A stretch of DNA of 64,000 bases from Kumtagia ephedrae. GTDB taxonomy: Bacteria > Pseudomonadota > Alphaproteobacteria > Rhizobiales > Rhizobiaceae. The position numbers and the translations under genes were made by a program. The notes beneath the pieces are model-generated. The model was given only the letters and a program-made list of their open reading frames with translations, was not told the DNA's origin and made no database searches. Where the stretch lies: the NCBI RefSeq assembly GCF_003012745.1, contig NZ_PXYK01000031.1, positions 1 to 64,000 of the forward strand. The letters run 5' to 3'. Of this stretch, positions 53,597 through 62,817 are shown piece after piece; the stretch's first letter is position 1, and each line of letters opens with the position of its first letter.

Positions 53597-54712
53597 ATGA
53601 CGAATGTGCGGTTCACCCACGTCACCAAAGCCTACGGCCCCCTCCGGGCCATAGATGACGTTTCGATTTCGGTGAAATCCGGCGAATTCACGACAGTGCT
53701 GGGGCCGAGCGGCTCGGGGAAGACCACCATGCTGTCGCTGATCGCCGGCATCACGCGACCAACCTCCGGGCGGATCGATCTGGGCGACAGGGAGATCACC
53801 TTTGTGCCGGCCGCCGAGCGCAACATCGGCCTCGTCTTCCAGAGCTATGCTCTCTTCCCGCACATGTCGATCTTCGACAACGTCGCTTTTCCGCTCCGCG
53901 TCCGCGGGATGGGGGCGGCGGAGCTTTCCCGGCGGGTCGGCGAAGCGCTCAGGCTCGTGAGGCTGGAGGGGCTGAGGCAACGCAAGCCCCACCAGCTTTC
54001 CGGCGGCCAGCAGCAGCGCGTGGCACTGGCGCGTGCCATCGTCTTCGAGCCTGCCATCCTTCTTCTTGACGAGCCGCTCGCCGCGCTGGACCGCAAGCTG
54101 CGGGAAGAGGTGCGGCTGGAGATCCGCGAGCTCCAGCGCAAGCTCGGCATCACCACCATCATGGTCACCCACGACCAGGAGGAGGCGCTGTCGCTGTCGG
54201 ACCAGGTGGTGCTGCTCTCCAAGGGCCGCGTCGAGCAGGTGGGCGCGCCTGACGAGATCTATCACCGTCCCAGCACGCGCTTTGCCGCCGATTTTTTGGG
54301 CATGGCGAACTTCATCGAGGGCAGCTATCACGAGGGGCACATCGTCTCGCCCGACGGCGAACGCTTCCCCTGCGCGCCGACCAACATTGCACATGGCGCG
54401 CGCGTATGCGGCCTCCTTCGCCCGGAGGATATCCGTGCCGGGGGCGAAGGCGGGCACCTCGCCGGCATCGTGCGGGACGTGGTCTTCCTGGGCGAGACCG
54501 TACGCTACCTGATCGAACTCAAGAGCGGGCGGCGGCTCACCGCCAATGTCGCGGGCGCTCGCGGGCGGCATGTGGCCGGCGCCGGCGTCTCCCTCTCCTG
54601 GGATCCCAAGCGGGTGTGGATCCTGCCCGATAACTCAGACCGCATACCCGCGGATGGAAATGCCGCCGTGACAGAGCGGCGGACGGAAAAAGTCTCTGTC
54701 GTTGGACGATGA
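53597..54712 (+). CDS. Polyamine-type ABC importer ATPase (PotA type)
   Basis: A 371-residue ATPase. Walker A G-P-S-G-S-G-K-T-T, the signature L-S-G-G-Q-Q-Q-R, Walker B I-L-L-L-D-E-P-L-A-A-L-D and V-T-H-D-Q-E-E-A are intact, with a C-terminal TOBE-type domain. Belongs to the spermidine/putrescine/Fe3+ importer group. With the genes to 57473 it makes a complete importer. Confidence 0.92.
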   Translation: MTNVRFTHVTKAYGPLRAIDDVSISVKSGEFTTVLGPSGSGKTTMLSLIAGITRPTSGRIDLGDREITFVPAAERNIGLVFQSYALFPHMSIFDNVAFPLRVRGMGAAELSRRVGEALRLVRLEGLRQRKPHQLSGGQQQRVALARAIVFEPAILLLDEPLAALDRKLREEVRLEIRELQRKLGITTIMVTHDQEEALSLSDQVVLLSKGRVEQVGAPDEIYHRPSTRFAADFLGMANFIEGSYHEGHIVSPDGERFPCAPTNIAHGARVCGLLRPEDIRAGGEGGHLAGIVRDVVFLGETVRYLIELKSGRRLTANVAGARGRHVAGAGVSLSWDPKRVWILPDNSDRIPADGNAAVTERRTEKVSVVGR

Positions 54713-54724
54713 AGGGTGCTGAAA

Positions 54725-55744
54725 ATGAAAAAATATCTGGGGAACTTCGCGCTTCTTTGCACCGTCTCGCTGCTGGCCATGCCGGTTCAAGCGCAGGAGG
54801 TGAAAGAACTTCATGTCATGCATTCAGGCGGCGAGTATGGCGACGCTCTGCACAAATGCGTGGAAGAGCAACTGCTCAAGGAGGCGGGTATCAAGGTCGT
54901 CGCTGAAACGCCGGGCGGCTTTGCCAAGATGCAGGCGCAGGCCACGTCCGGCGTGATAACCAATGCCACGACCGACGGGTCGACGGGCGATCTCTATCGC
55001 CTGATCGCCGCTGATCTTCTCGAGCCGATCGACTGGGCGAAGCTCAACCCGCAGCCCATGTTCGATGAAGCCAAGCACGAATACGGCTTCGGCGCTCAAT
55101 ACTATTCGACCATCATGGCCTGGCGCTCCGACGTGCCGGCGCCGCGGAACTTTGTGGATTTCTTCGACACCGAAAAGTTTGCCGGTCGCCGGGTGCTCCC
55201 CGACTATCCCGAGTTCGTGCTTGCTTTCGCTGCGATGGGTGATGGCATGACGCCGGAGGAAGTGAGCAAGGGGCTGGATCTCGACCGCGCGTTCAAGACG
55301 CTGGAGCGGGTAAAGGACGACACCATCTGGTGGCAGTCCGGCGCGCAGCCGGCACAACTGCTCAAGGACCAGGAAGCGCAATACGCCATCGCCTGGTCGG
55401 GGCGCGTGGCCGACCAGGAGGGCGTGTCCTACAGCTTCAACCAGGGTATGCTCGACATCTCCTGGTGGATGGTGGCCAAGGGCATCAGCGACGAGCAGCG
55501 CGACATGCTCTACCGCTGGATACAGGCGCAATCGGTGCCTGAGAATCAGAAATGCCTCGTCGAGGTGATCCCCTATCCCGGAGCGAGCCCGGATCTCGAA
55601 AAGATGGTGCCGGAAGATCTGGCGAAGACGTTCCCGACCTACAGCGAGAACAAGAAAGTCCAGTGGCTGATCAACGGCAAATGGTGGCACGACAACGCCG
55701 CCGAGGTCGAGCGCCGCTGGAACGAGTTCAAGCTGTTGCAGTGA
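54725..55744 (+). CDS. Polyamine-type ABC substrate-binding protein (PotD type)
   Basis: A 339-residue periplasmic protein with a signal peptide (M-K-K-Y-L-G-N-F, cleavage after V-Q-A). Typical two-lobe binding features include Y-G-F-G-A-Q-Y-Y-S-T-I-M-A-W and A-Q-Y-A-I-A-W-S-G. ATG at 54725 with AAGGG upstream is chosen over GTG at 54716. It lies 12 bases after the ATPase. The ligand is probably cationic (polyamine-like), though Pot-type proteins also bind other small molecules. Confidence 0.9.
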   Translation: MKKYLGNFALLCTVSLLAMPVQAQEVKELHVMHSGGEYGDALHKCVEEQLLKEAGIKVVAETPGGFAKMQAQATSGVITNATTDGSTGDLYRLIAADLLEPIDWAKLNPQPMFDEAKHEYGFGAQYYSTIMAWRSDVPAPRNFVDFFDTEKFAGRRVLPDYPEFVLAFAAMGDGMTPEEVSKGLDLDRAFKTLERVKDDTIWWQSGAQPAQLLKDQEAQYAIAWSGRVADQEGVSYSFNQGMLDISWWMVAKGISDEQRDMLYRWIQAQSVPENQKCLVEVIPYPGASPDLEKMVPEDLAKTFPTYSENKKVQWLINGKWWHDNAAEVERRWNEFKLLQ

Positions 55745-56673
55745 CGCTTCCCGGCTCATACGAGAGCGGACCGGTGGCTTCGCAAACAGTGGCGGCGGCG
55801 CATGATGTGGCGGCGGAAGCGACCGCCGTCCCCGCGCGCCGCCGTGCCAGCCTGCGGCAGTGGGAGCTCTTCTTCCTCCTGCTGCCGATGCTTCTGCTCA
55901 TCGTCCTGATCTTCGACCTGCCGATCTTGAACGCCGCCTACTGGAGCATCAGCGATCCGAAGACCGGCGCGCTCACGCTCGGCCACTTCAGGGATTTCCT
56001 CGACTCCACCGCCTATCTGCGCATCATCTGGCGGACCTTTTTCCTGTCGCTGGAGGTGACGGCGGCCACGATCCTGCTCGGCTATCCGCTCGCCTACTGG
56101 GCGACGAAGCTTCCCCCGCGTTGGCGGATCGTCGTGCTTGGCCTGGTGGTGACGACCTTCTGGGTTTCGATCCTCGTCAGAACCTATGCATGGATCGTCA
56201 TCCTCGGCAGCGCCGGTCTCATAAACCGCTTGCTCATGTGGGCGGGTGTCGTCTCGCGGCCGATCGAGTTCCTCTACAACGAGTTCGGCATCCTTGTCGG
56301 CATGACGAATGTGCTCCTCCCCTTCCTGGTGCTGCCGCTGTTTGCGGCCATGATGCGCGTGGACATGCGTCTCCTCCAGGTGGCCGAAACGCTGGGGGCG
56401 AGCCGGTTCAGGATTTTCTGGCAGGTCTTCTTTCCCTTGACGCTGCCGACGCTCGCCGCTTCGGCGATCCTCGTCTTCATCCTGAGCCTCGGCTTCTACA
56501 TCACCCCTGCGGTGCTCGGGGGCGGGCGCGTGCCACTGGTGGCCAACATGATGGATCTTCTGATCAACCGCTTCGCCCGCTGGGAAACCGCGGCCGTCGT
56601 CTCGGTGGTCCTCATGGTTGTCACGCTCTCGCTCTATGCCGTCTATCAGTGGCTCCGCGAGAAGAACGCATGA
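55741..56673 (+). CDS. Polyamine-type ABC importer permease (PotB type)
   Basis: A 310-residue permease with about six helices and the EAA loop A-E-T-L-G-A-S-R-F-R-I-F. Its first 45 residues form a cytoplasmic tail. It starts at GTG overlapping the binding-protein stop (GTGA). A longer frame is a shadow of the binding-protein gene. Partner of the PotC-like permease. Confidence 0.9.
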   Translation: MTLPGSYESGPVASQTVAAAHDVAAEATAVPARRRASLRQWELFFLLLPMLLLIVLIFDLPILNAAYWSISDPKTGALTLGHFRDFLDSTAYLRIIWRTFFLSLEVTAATILLGYPLAYWATKLPPRWRIVVLGLVVTTFWVSILVRTYAWIVILGSAGLINRLLMWAGVVSRPIEFLYNEFGILVGMTNVLLPFLVLPLFAAMMRVDMRLLQVAETLGASRFRIFWQVFFPLTLPTLAASAILVFILSLGFYITPAVLGGGRVPLVANMMDLLINRFARWETAAVVSVVLMVVTLSLYAVYQWLREKNA

Positions 56674-57473
56674 CCGCGCGGCGCTTCCTCTCCGACCTGT
56701 CGCTCACGGTCTGCGGGCTCGCGGTGCTGGTCTTCCTGCTCCTGCCGGTGCTGGTCGTGGCGCCGATGTCCTTTTCCGATGCCAAGTCGCTCGAATTCCC
56801 GCCGCCCGGCTTCTCGCTGCGCTGGTACCAGAGCCTGTTCGGCAGCGACATCTGGGTGGAGGCGGGCATAAACTCGCTGGTGCTTGCCACGATATCAAGC
56901 ACCATCGCGCTGGTCTGCGGCACGCTTGCCGCCTATGTACTCACCCGTGGCGCGTTTCGCGGCCGGCGGTTGCTTGAGGCCAATTTCATGGCGCCGATGA
57001 TCGTGCCCGCCATCATCACCGCAGTAGCGCACTACATAGCCTTTGCGCGGCTTGGCATCCTCGGCACATTCCACGGACTCGTGCTCGGCCATACCATCCT
57101 GGCGGTTCCCTATGTCGTGCTCATCATGCAGGCGGCCATCCGAGGCTTCGACATCCGCATCGAGCAGGTGGCGGCGACGCTGGGCGCCTCCCGGCTTACC
57201 ATCCTCGCGCGCGTCGTTCTGCCCAATCTCTGGCCGAGCGCGGCAGCCGCCTGGATTTTTGCATTCGTGCTGAGCTTCGACGAGGTGGTGGTGACGCTGT
57301 TCATCTCCGGCGCGCACCTGACGATCCCCAAGCGCATGTTTGCCGAACTCATCATCCAGGTGAACCCGACGATCACCGCGGTCGCCACGCTTCTCATCGC
57401 CTTCAATCTGCTGGCGCTCGCGGTGCTGCTCCTTGTCTCCCGCCGTGGCCGGCTGTTCGAAAGAGGCTATTGA
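56670..57473 (+). CDS. Polyamine-type ABC importer permease (PotC type)
   Basis: A 267-residue permease with six helices, the loop A-A-T-L-G-A-S-R-L-T-I and F-D-E-V-V-V-T-L-F-I-S-G near the C-terminus, typical of PotC. Starts at the ATG overlapping PotB (ATGA). The open frame upstream is a shadow. Confidence 0.9.
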   Translation: MTARRFLSDLSLTVCGLAVLVFLLLPVLVVAPMSFSDAKSLEFPPPGFSLRWYQSLFGSDIWVEAGINSLVLATISSTIALVCGTLAAYVLTRGAFRGRRLLEANFMAPMIVPAIITAVAHYIAFARLGILGTFHGLVLGHTILAVPYVVLIMQAAIRGFDIRIEQVAATLGASRLTILARVVLPNLWPSAAAAWIFAFVLSFDEVVVTLFISGAHLTIPKRMFAELIIQVNPTITAVATLLIAFNLLALAVLLLVSRRGRLFERGY

Positions 57474-57886
57474 TGATCGCACCCGGCGACGTCATTGCCG
57501 AACGGGATTTTCCGGTCGAGCACGGCAAGCTGCGAGAATTCGCGCTGGCCGTGCGGCATCCGGAGTCCGAACCATTCTCAGTCCCGCCCACCTTCACCAT
57601 GGTGCCATCGGCGCGGTTGGTCGAAAGGCTCGTGACGGAGGTTCTGGGGCTCGATCGCGCCCGGACGGTGCACGGCGAGCAAGCTTATGAATATTTCGCA
57701 CCGATCCGCCCCGGCGATCTCCTGCGTTGCAGTGCGCGGATGCTTTCGGACGACGTGAAGGAGGGGCGGCGCGGCGGGCGCATGCGCATCGTCAGGGTCG
57801 AATTCGAGTACCGCTCGGTAGCAACGGGCAAGCTCCTCTGCCGCGAAGTCACGACCTCGATCGAGAAAGGGGAGGGAAGCTTGTGA
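57473..57886 (+). CDS. Hotdog protein, MaoC N-terminal-like subunit
   Basis: A 137-residue single-hotdog protein of the FAS1-like dehydratase domain type. G-E-Q-A-Y-E-Y-F-A-P-I-R-P-G-D-L-L is the family signature; no catalytic D-x4-H is visible. In split hydratases (as in steroid or 2-enoyl-CoA hydratases) this subunit pairs with a catalytic MaoC partner, here the next gene. It begins one base inside the PotC stop. Confidence 0.82.
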   Translation: MIAPGDVIAERDFPVEHGKLREFALAVRHPESEPFSVPPTFTMVPSARLVERLVTEVLGLDRARTVHGEQAYEYFAPIRPGDLLRCSARMLSDDVKEGRRGGRMRIVRVEFEYRSVATGKLLCREVTTSIEKGEGSL

Positions 57887-58296
57887 CCTTCTCTCCACCC
57901 GAGCCGATCACCTATGACCCGCTGACGCGGACGGATTTCGTGCGCTATGCCGGAGCCTCTGGCGACTTCAACCCGCTGCACCACGACCTTGAATTCGCCA
58001 AGGCCGCCGGACTACCCGACGTGATGGGGCACGGCATGCTTTCGGCGGGACTTCTTGCCTCCGCGGTCGTGCGATGGTTCGGCCCGGATGTGATGCGGTG
58101 CTTTGCGGTTCGCTTTCTAAGTCCGGTCTGGCCGGACGATGTGCTGACGGCGCGCTGCGAGATCGCTGCGGAACGTGACGGCGAGAATGGCAAGCGGCTG
58201 GCGGACCTCGTTCTGAGCCTCTCGCGGAGTGTTGACGATGTGGTCGTGACCGGCACCGCCTGTGTCGCGATCAACATGGAAGGAGAACGGCGATGA
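57883..58296 (+). CDS. MaoC-like (R)-specific enoyl-CoA hydratase subunit
   Basis: A 137-residue hotdog protein with the hydratase-2 motif Y-A-G-A-S-G-D-F-N-P-L-H-H-D, containing the catalytic Asp and His pair, followed by G-L-P-D-V-M-G-H-G-M-L-S. It overlaps the previous stop (GTGA). Likely forms a heterodimer with the upstream subunit for enoyl-CoA hydration. The operon so has a fused and a split hydratase. Confidence 0.87.
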   Translation: MTFSPPEPITYDPLTRTDFVRYAGASGDFNPLHHDLEFAKAAGLPDVMGHGMLSAGLLASAVVRWFGPDVMRCFAVRFLSPVWPDDVLTARCEIAAERDGENGKRLADLVLSLSRSVDDVVVTGTACVAINMEGERR

Positions 58297-58751
58297 CCGT
58301 CATGGTGCGGGAGCCTCGTGCGGAAGACCGCGACGCCTTTCTCGCCATGTGGGAGGATTTCGTGGCGCTTGCGCCGTCGGAGCCCGGCAATCATGCGATG
58401 GGTCCGCTCAACTGGGAGCGCATCATGGGGACCGAGCATGCGCTCCAATGCCTGCTCGCCGCCGATGCAGATGACCGGCCGCGGGCCTTCGTCCTCTTCC
58501 TTGCCTTCCCGTTCACCTGGAGCCGCGGCGACGTCTGCTATCTCCAGGACATCTATGTGTGCCCCGAGGCCCGCGGGCGCGGCATGGCCCAGGCGCTGAT
58601 CGCGCGTGTCGCGGAGATCGGACGGGCGAGGGGATGGTTCAAGATATTCTGGATGACCCAGTCCGACAATTTCGCCGCGCAGCGCCTCTACGACAAGGTC
58701 GCCGAGCGCAAGGACTACATCCGCTACGATCTCAATCTGCGCGCGCCGTGA
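58293..58751 (+). CDS. GNAT-family N-acetyltransferase
   Basis: A 152-residue GNAT protein. The acetyl-CoA-binding loop is [12 protein letters not shown], preceded by the beta-strand [28 protein letters not shown] follows. It overlaps the MaoC stop by four bases and ends the operon. It may detoxify or protect an amine (e.g. polyamine-like) from the pathway. Confidence 0.88.
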   Translation: MTVMVREPRAEDRDAFLAMWEDFVALAPSEPGNHAMGPLNWERIMGTEHALQCLLAADADDRPRAFVLFLAFPFTWSRGDVCYLQDIYVCPEARGRGMAQALIARVAEIGRARGWFKIFWMTQSDNFAAQRLYDKVAERKDYIRYDLNLRAP

Positions 58752-58852
58752 CATTCGTCGCGGAAATGAACGATGCGCCGGCGAGGAGAAGCGCGAGATT
58801 TCTCGCCGCATGCATGTGTGAAACGATTGCGTCTTCGGCGGCTCTGAAGGAT

Positions 58853-58890
58853 TTGACAGGTATGATGAATTGAATATGATGCCAATATCA
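58853..58890 (+). promoter_or_regulatory. Sigma70-type promoter overlapped by TetR operator candidate O3
   Basis: TTGACA (58853-58858), a 16-base spacer and TATGAT (58875-58880) give a near-consensus promoter. The 20-bp dyad TGAATATGATGCCAATATCA (58871-58890) covers the -10 and start region; it matches O1 and O2 with one dyad mismatch. This position fits repression. The first gene starts at 58908. Confidence 0.75.
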
Positions 58891-58907
58891 GTTTTTCGAC
58901 GGAAACG

Positions 58908-59936
58908 ATGCGCCGGCAAATGAATGCTCCGTCTGCTTCCGACTGGGAGGCGAGCGCTCTCCGCGCCGTCGCGCTCAAGACCGTCTTCCATACGCAGGAC
59001 GGGACAATCCACGCGGTCAACGGGGTAAGCTTCCATGTGGGGGAGGGTGAGCTTCTCGCCGTGGTCGGCGAGAGCGGCTCCGGCAAGAGCGTGGCCATGA
59101 TGTCGCTCGTCAGGCTGCTTCCCATGCCGCCGGCGGCCGTTACGGGCGAGGTGTTCTTCCAGGGCAGGGATCTGATGACGCTCGACGCGGAGGAGTTGCG
59201 CCGGGTGCGCGGCGCACGCATCGGCTTTGTCTTCCAGGATCCGATGACCTCGCTCAACCCGGTCTTCACGGTTGGCTATCAGCTGATGGAGCCGTTGCGC
59301 AGGCATCTGGGCATGAGCCGCAGGCGAGCGCGCGAGCGTGCAGTCGAGCTTCTGGAACTCGTCGGCATTCCCTCGGCGGCCGATCGGCTTGACGACTATC
59401 CGCATGTCTTTTCCGGCGGCATGCGCCAGCGCGTGGGGATTGCCATGGCGCTGGCGTGCGAGCCGCGGGTTCTGATCGCCGACGAGCCGACGACGGCACT
59501 CGACGTGACGGTGCAGGCGCAGATACTGGAACTCGTGCGCGACCTGCGCGGCAGGCTCGGCATGGCGATCATCTGGGTGACGCACGATCTTGGCGTGGCC
59601 GCGGGTATCGCTGATCGCATCATGGTCATGTATGGCGGCCAAGTCGTCGAGCAGGCGGCCACGGCCGATCTGTTCGAGGCTCCGCGTCATCCCTATACGC
59701 GCGCGCTGCTCGACACGCTGCCCGGTCGCCATGTGCCCGGCGAGCGGCTGCGGGCGATCGGCGGGCAGCCGCCGCTGATGCTCCAGGAGCCGGCTTCCTG
59801 CCCGTTTGCGCAGCGCTGCCCGCAAGTCTTCGATCGGTGCTTGGCGGCGAACCCGCCGCTTGTGCAGGCGGCGCCCGGCCATGACGTCGCCTGCTGGCGC
59901 GAACTCCCCGTGGATAAGGTGCATCATGGGCACTGA
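58908..59936 (+). CDS. Peptide-type ABC importer ATPase, OppD type
   Basis: A 342-residue ATPase. Walker [10 protein letters not shown], the signature F-S-G-G-M-R-Q-R, Walker [13 protein letters not shown] and a C-terminal C-P-F-A-Q-R-C-P-x5-C cysteine motif typical of OppD/DppD are intact. First gene of the third transcription unit. The DppF-like gene starts inside its 3' end, 11 bases before the stop. Confidence 0.9.
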   Translation: MRRQMNAPSASDWEASALRAVALKTVFHTQDGTIHAVNGVSFHVGEGELLAVVGESGSGKSVAMMSLVRLLPMPPAAVTGEVFFQGRDLMTLDAEELRRVRGARIGFVFQDPMTSLNPVFTVGYQLMEPLRRHLGMSRRRARERAVELLELVGIPSAADRLDDYPHVFSGGMRQRVGIAMALACEPRVLIADEPTTALDVTVQAQILELVRDLRGRLGMAIIWVTHDLGVAAGIADRIMVMYGGQVVEQAATADLFEAPRHPYTRALLDTLPGRHVPGERLRAIGGQPPLMLQEPASCPFAQRCPQVFDRCLAANPPLVQAAPGHDVACWRELPVDKVHHGH

Positions 59937-60945
59937 AGTGCTGCTCCCCCGCGAGGGTCAGCCGGCCGCCGTCGCGCCCCCTCTGGTCGAGGTCGAGGGG
60001 CTGACCATGCATTTCCCCGTGTACAAAGGCCTGCTGCGGCGGCGGGTGGGCGCGGTGCGCAGCGTCGATGGCCTCACCTTCGAGATTAGGCGTGGCGAGA
60101 CGCTGGCGCTCGTGGGTGAAAGCGGCTGCGGGAAATCGACCGCCGGGCGCACGATCCTGCGGCTTTACCGGCCGACGGCAGGGCGCATCCGCTTCGCCGG
60201 CCGCGACATCGCCACGCTCGAGGGCGAGAGCCTGCGCACGCTGCGCCCGAAGATGCAGATGATCTTCCAGGATCCTCAGGCTTCCCTGAACCCGCGCATG
60301 ACCGCCGGCGCCATCGTGGCCGAGCCGCTTGTCGAACATTGTTCCTTCACGCCGGCGCAGCGCCGGGAACGCGTGCGCGCGCTGCTCGATGCGGTGGGGC
60401 TCAATCCCGACTTCGCGAGCCGCTATCCGCACGAATTCTCCGGCGGCCAGCGCCAGCGTATCGGCATTGCCCGCGCGCTTGCGCTCGACCCCGATTTCGT
60501 CGTCTGCGACGAGCCGATCGCCGCCCTCGACGTTTCGATCCAGGCGCAGGTGGTGAACCTGCTCATGGATCTGCAGGCAAAGCTCGGCCTGACCTATCTG
60601 TTCATCAGCCACGACCTGTCGATGGTCCGTCATATCGCCAGCCGCGTGGCGGTAATGTACCTGGGCAAGATGGTCGAGCTCGCCGGTGTGCGGGAGCTTT
60701 TCGAAAGTCCGAAGCATCCCTACACGCAGGCGCTGCTTTCCGCAGTGCCGGCTCCCGATCCAAAGATCGAGGCCTCGCGCCAGCGCATCATTCTGAAGGG
60801 CGAGATACCGAGCCCCCTCTCACCGCCTTCCGGCTGCCGTTTCCGCACGCGCTGCCCGCAGGCCGTGGACCTCTGCGCGCGCGTGGAACCGGAGCGGCGG
60901 GTGCTGCCGGGTGGACGCAGCGTCGCCTGCCACTTTGCGCAATGA
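59926..60945 (+). CDS. Peptide-type ABC importer ATPase, OppF type
   Basis: A 339-residue ATPase with Walker [10 protein letters not shown], the signature F-S-G-G-Q-R-Q-R, Walker [13 protein letters not shown] (Cys before Asp) and a C-terminal C-R-F-R-T-R-C-P motif. Start at the ATG at 59926; the frame is open further upstream as a shadow. With the following genes it forms a complete Opp/Dpp importer. Confidence 0.9.
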   Translation: MGTEVLLPREGQPAAVAPPLVEVEGLTMHFPVYKGLLRRRVGAVRSVDGLTFEIRRGETLALVGESGCGKSTAGRTILRLYRPTAGRIRFAGRDIATLEGESLRTLRPKMQMIFQDPQASLNPRMTAGAIVAEPLVEHCSFTPAQRRERVRALLDAVGLNPDFASRYPHEFSGGQRQRIGIARALALDPDFVVCDEPIAALDVSIQAQVVNLLMDLQAKLGLTYLFISHDLSMVRHIASRVAVMYLGKMVELAGVRELFESPKHPYTQALLSAVPAPDPKIEASRQRIILKGEIPSPLSPPSGCRFRTRCPQAVDLCARVEPERRVLPGGRSVACHFAQ

Positions 60946-61015
60946 GAAGGGCATCGCAGACGCAGCCGCCGCGGCTGAGTGCTTACCAAGGATAATCAAA
61001 AGAGGGGAAGACAAG

Positions 61016-62722
61016 ATGAAAAGACTGATAGCCATACTGGCACAAGCAGCGACGATCGCCGTGGTCAGCGCGGGCGCAGCCCATGCCGACCGCGGCAGCG
61101 ACGGCCACCTGAACATTCTCTACTGGCAGGCAGTGTCGATCCTGAACCCGTTCCTGTCGGGCGGGAACAAGGATGTGCACGGCGCCTCGCTCGTCATCGA
61201 GCCGCTGGCCAGCTATGACGAGGCGGGCAATATCGTCCCGGCGCTGGCCGCCGAAATACCGACGCCTGCCAACGGAGGCGTCGCCAAGGATCTCAAATCC
61301 ATCACTTGGAAAATAAAGCCGGACCTCAAATGGTCGGACGGCACGCCGTTTACCGCCCATGACGTCGTCTTCACGGCACAATACTGCATGCATCCCGACG
61401 GCGGCTGTCAGCAGGCGGCAAAGTTCACCGACGTCGAGAAGGTGGAGGCCGTCGACGACCTTACCGTGAAGGTCACTTTCTCGGTGACGAAGCCGTTCCC
61501 CTACGGTCCCTTTGTCGGCTCAGAATCGCCCATCATCCAGAAGGCGCAGTTCCAAGGCTGCCTGGGTCCGAAGGCGCCCGAATGCACCGAGCAGAACTTC
61601 CACCCGATCGGAACCGGCCCCTTCGCGGTGACCGAATTCCGGGCGAACGACGTCGTCTCTCTCAAGGCAAACCCGCAGTACCGCGACCCCGCGAAGCCCG
61701 CCTTTGCGACGGTCACGCTGAAGGGGGGCGGCGACGCAGCGTCGGCCGCACGCGCTGTGCTGGAAACCGGCGAGTTCGACTATGCCTGGAGCCTGCTCGT
61801 GGAGCCGGAAATCCTGGAGCAGATGGTGGCGGCGGGCCGCGGCACGCTCGCCACCGCGTTCGGTCCTTCGGTGGAATATATCGAGGTGAACCTGAGTGAT
61901 CCCTCGCCGGCCAAAGGTGCCCTGCGATCCACCCGCGAAGGCGGCCCGCATCCCTTCCTCACCGATCCGGCGGTGCGCCGCGCCCTTTCGATGGCGATCG
62001 ACCGCCAGGCGATCGTCGAGGTCGGCTACGGCCCTGCCGGCAAGCCTACGTGCAACCTCCTCTCCGCCCCGGAGATCTATGCGTCCACCGCCAATGACTG
62101 GTGCCTGAAGCAGGACATCGACGGCGCCAACAGGCTGCTCGACGAGGCGGGCTGGGTGCGCGGCAGCGACGGCGTGCGCGCAAAGGATGGAGTGCGTCTC
62201 TCGCTTCTCTACCAGACCGCCACCAACTCCGTCCGCCAGGGCACACAGGCGCTGGTGAAGGACATGTGGAGCCAGATCGGGATGGAGACGGAACTGCGCA
62301 ATGTCGACGCGGCCGTGTTCTTCGGCGGCGATCCGGGAAGCCCTGACACGGCGCACAAATTCTATGCCGACGTGCAGATGTACACGAACAATTTTCCGGG
62401 CACTGATCCGGAACGGTACCTCTCCTATTGGCACTGCGACGAGATACCCACCCCCGCCAACAACTGGCTGGGCAACAACATGCAGCGCTTCTGCAGCGAC
62501 GAGTACGATGCGCTGGTGGCGGAGATGGCCCAGACCGCCGACCTGGCGGCGCGGGCGGAAACCGCCAAGCGCATGAATGACGTGCTGGTGGGGCAGGGGA
62601 TCATTATTCCGCTGGTCCATCGCGGCAGCATGTCGGCGCATTCGCTCACGCTCGAAGGCGTGCGCATGAACGCCTGGGATTCCGAACTGTGGAACGCGGC
62701 CGACTGGACGCGTAGGAAATAG
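61016..62722 (+). CDS. Peptide-type ABC substrate-binding protein (SBP_bac_5)
   Basis: A 568-residue DppA/OppA-type protein with signal peptide (M-K-R-L-I-A-I-L, cleavage after A-H-A). Features such as Y-W-Q-A-V-S-I-L-N-P-F-L-S-G, V-V-F-T-A-Q-Y-C and V-R-R-A-L-S-M-A-I-D-R-Q-A-I are typical. The ATG at 61016 has GAGGGG upstream. The ligand may be a longer peptide or a cationic conjugate. A long hairpin follows it. Confidence 0.92.
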   Translation: MKRLIAILAQAATIAVVSAGAAHADRGSDGHLNILYWQAVSILNPFLSGGNKDVHGASLVIEPLASYDEAGNIVPALAAEIPTPANGGVAKDLKSITWKIKPDLKWSDGTPFTAHDVVFTAQYCMHPDGGCQQAAKFTDVEKVEAVDDLTVKVTFSVTKPFPYGPFVGSESPIIQKAQFQGCLGPKAPECTEQNFHPIGTGPFAVTEFRANDVVSLKANPQYRDPAKPAFATVTLKGGGDAASAARAVLETGEFDYAWSLLVEPEILEQMVAAGRGTLATAFGPSVEYIEVNLSDPSPAKGALRSTREGGPHPFLTDPAVRRALSMAIDRQAIVEVGYGPAGKPTCNLLSAPEIYASTANDWCLKQDIDGANRLLDEAGWVRGSDGVRAKDGVRLSLLYQTATNSVRQGTQALVKDMWSQIGMETELRNVDAAVFFGGDPGSPDTAHKFYADVQMYTNNFPGTDPERYLSYWHCDEIPTPANNWLGNNMQRFCSDEYDALVAEMAQTADLAARAETAKRMNDVLVGQGIIIPLVHRGSMSAHSLTLEGVRMNAWDSELWNAADWTRRK

Positions 62723-62728
62723 CGGGAC

Positions 62729-62775
62729 GCCGGACAAATGACCCGCATGGAGGCGATGCGGGCCATTTGTCCGGC
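62729..62775 (+). promoter_or_regulatory. Long intercistronic hairpin after binding-protein gene
   Basis: A 20-bp stem with one mismatch (62729-62748 pairing 62756-62775) and a seven-base loop. It starts seven bases after the binding-protein stop and has no T-tract. It likely protects the binding-protein message and lowers permease expression, as do the hairpins at 35259-35348. Confidence 0.75.
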
Positions 62776-62817
62776 CGCGTGAGAGCGCTGAACGTTTTTG
62801 GGGACGGGGACCGGCGG

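Noticed and set aside
52616-54571. Minus-strand frame of 651 codons
   Set aside because: Antisense to the amidohydrolase and PotA-like genes; no recognisable domain.
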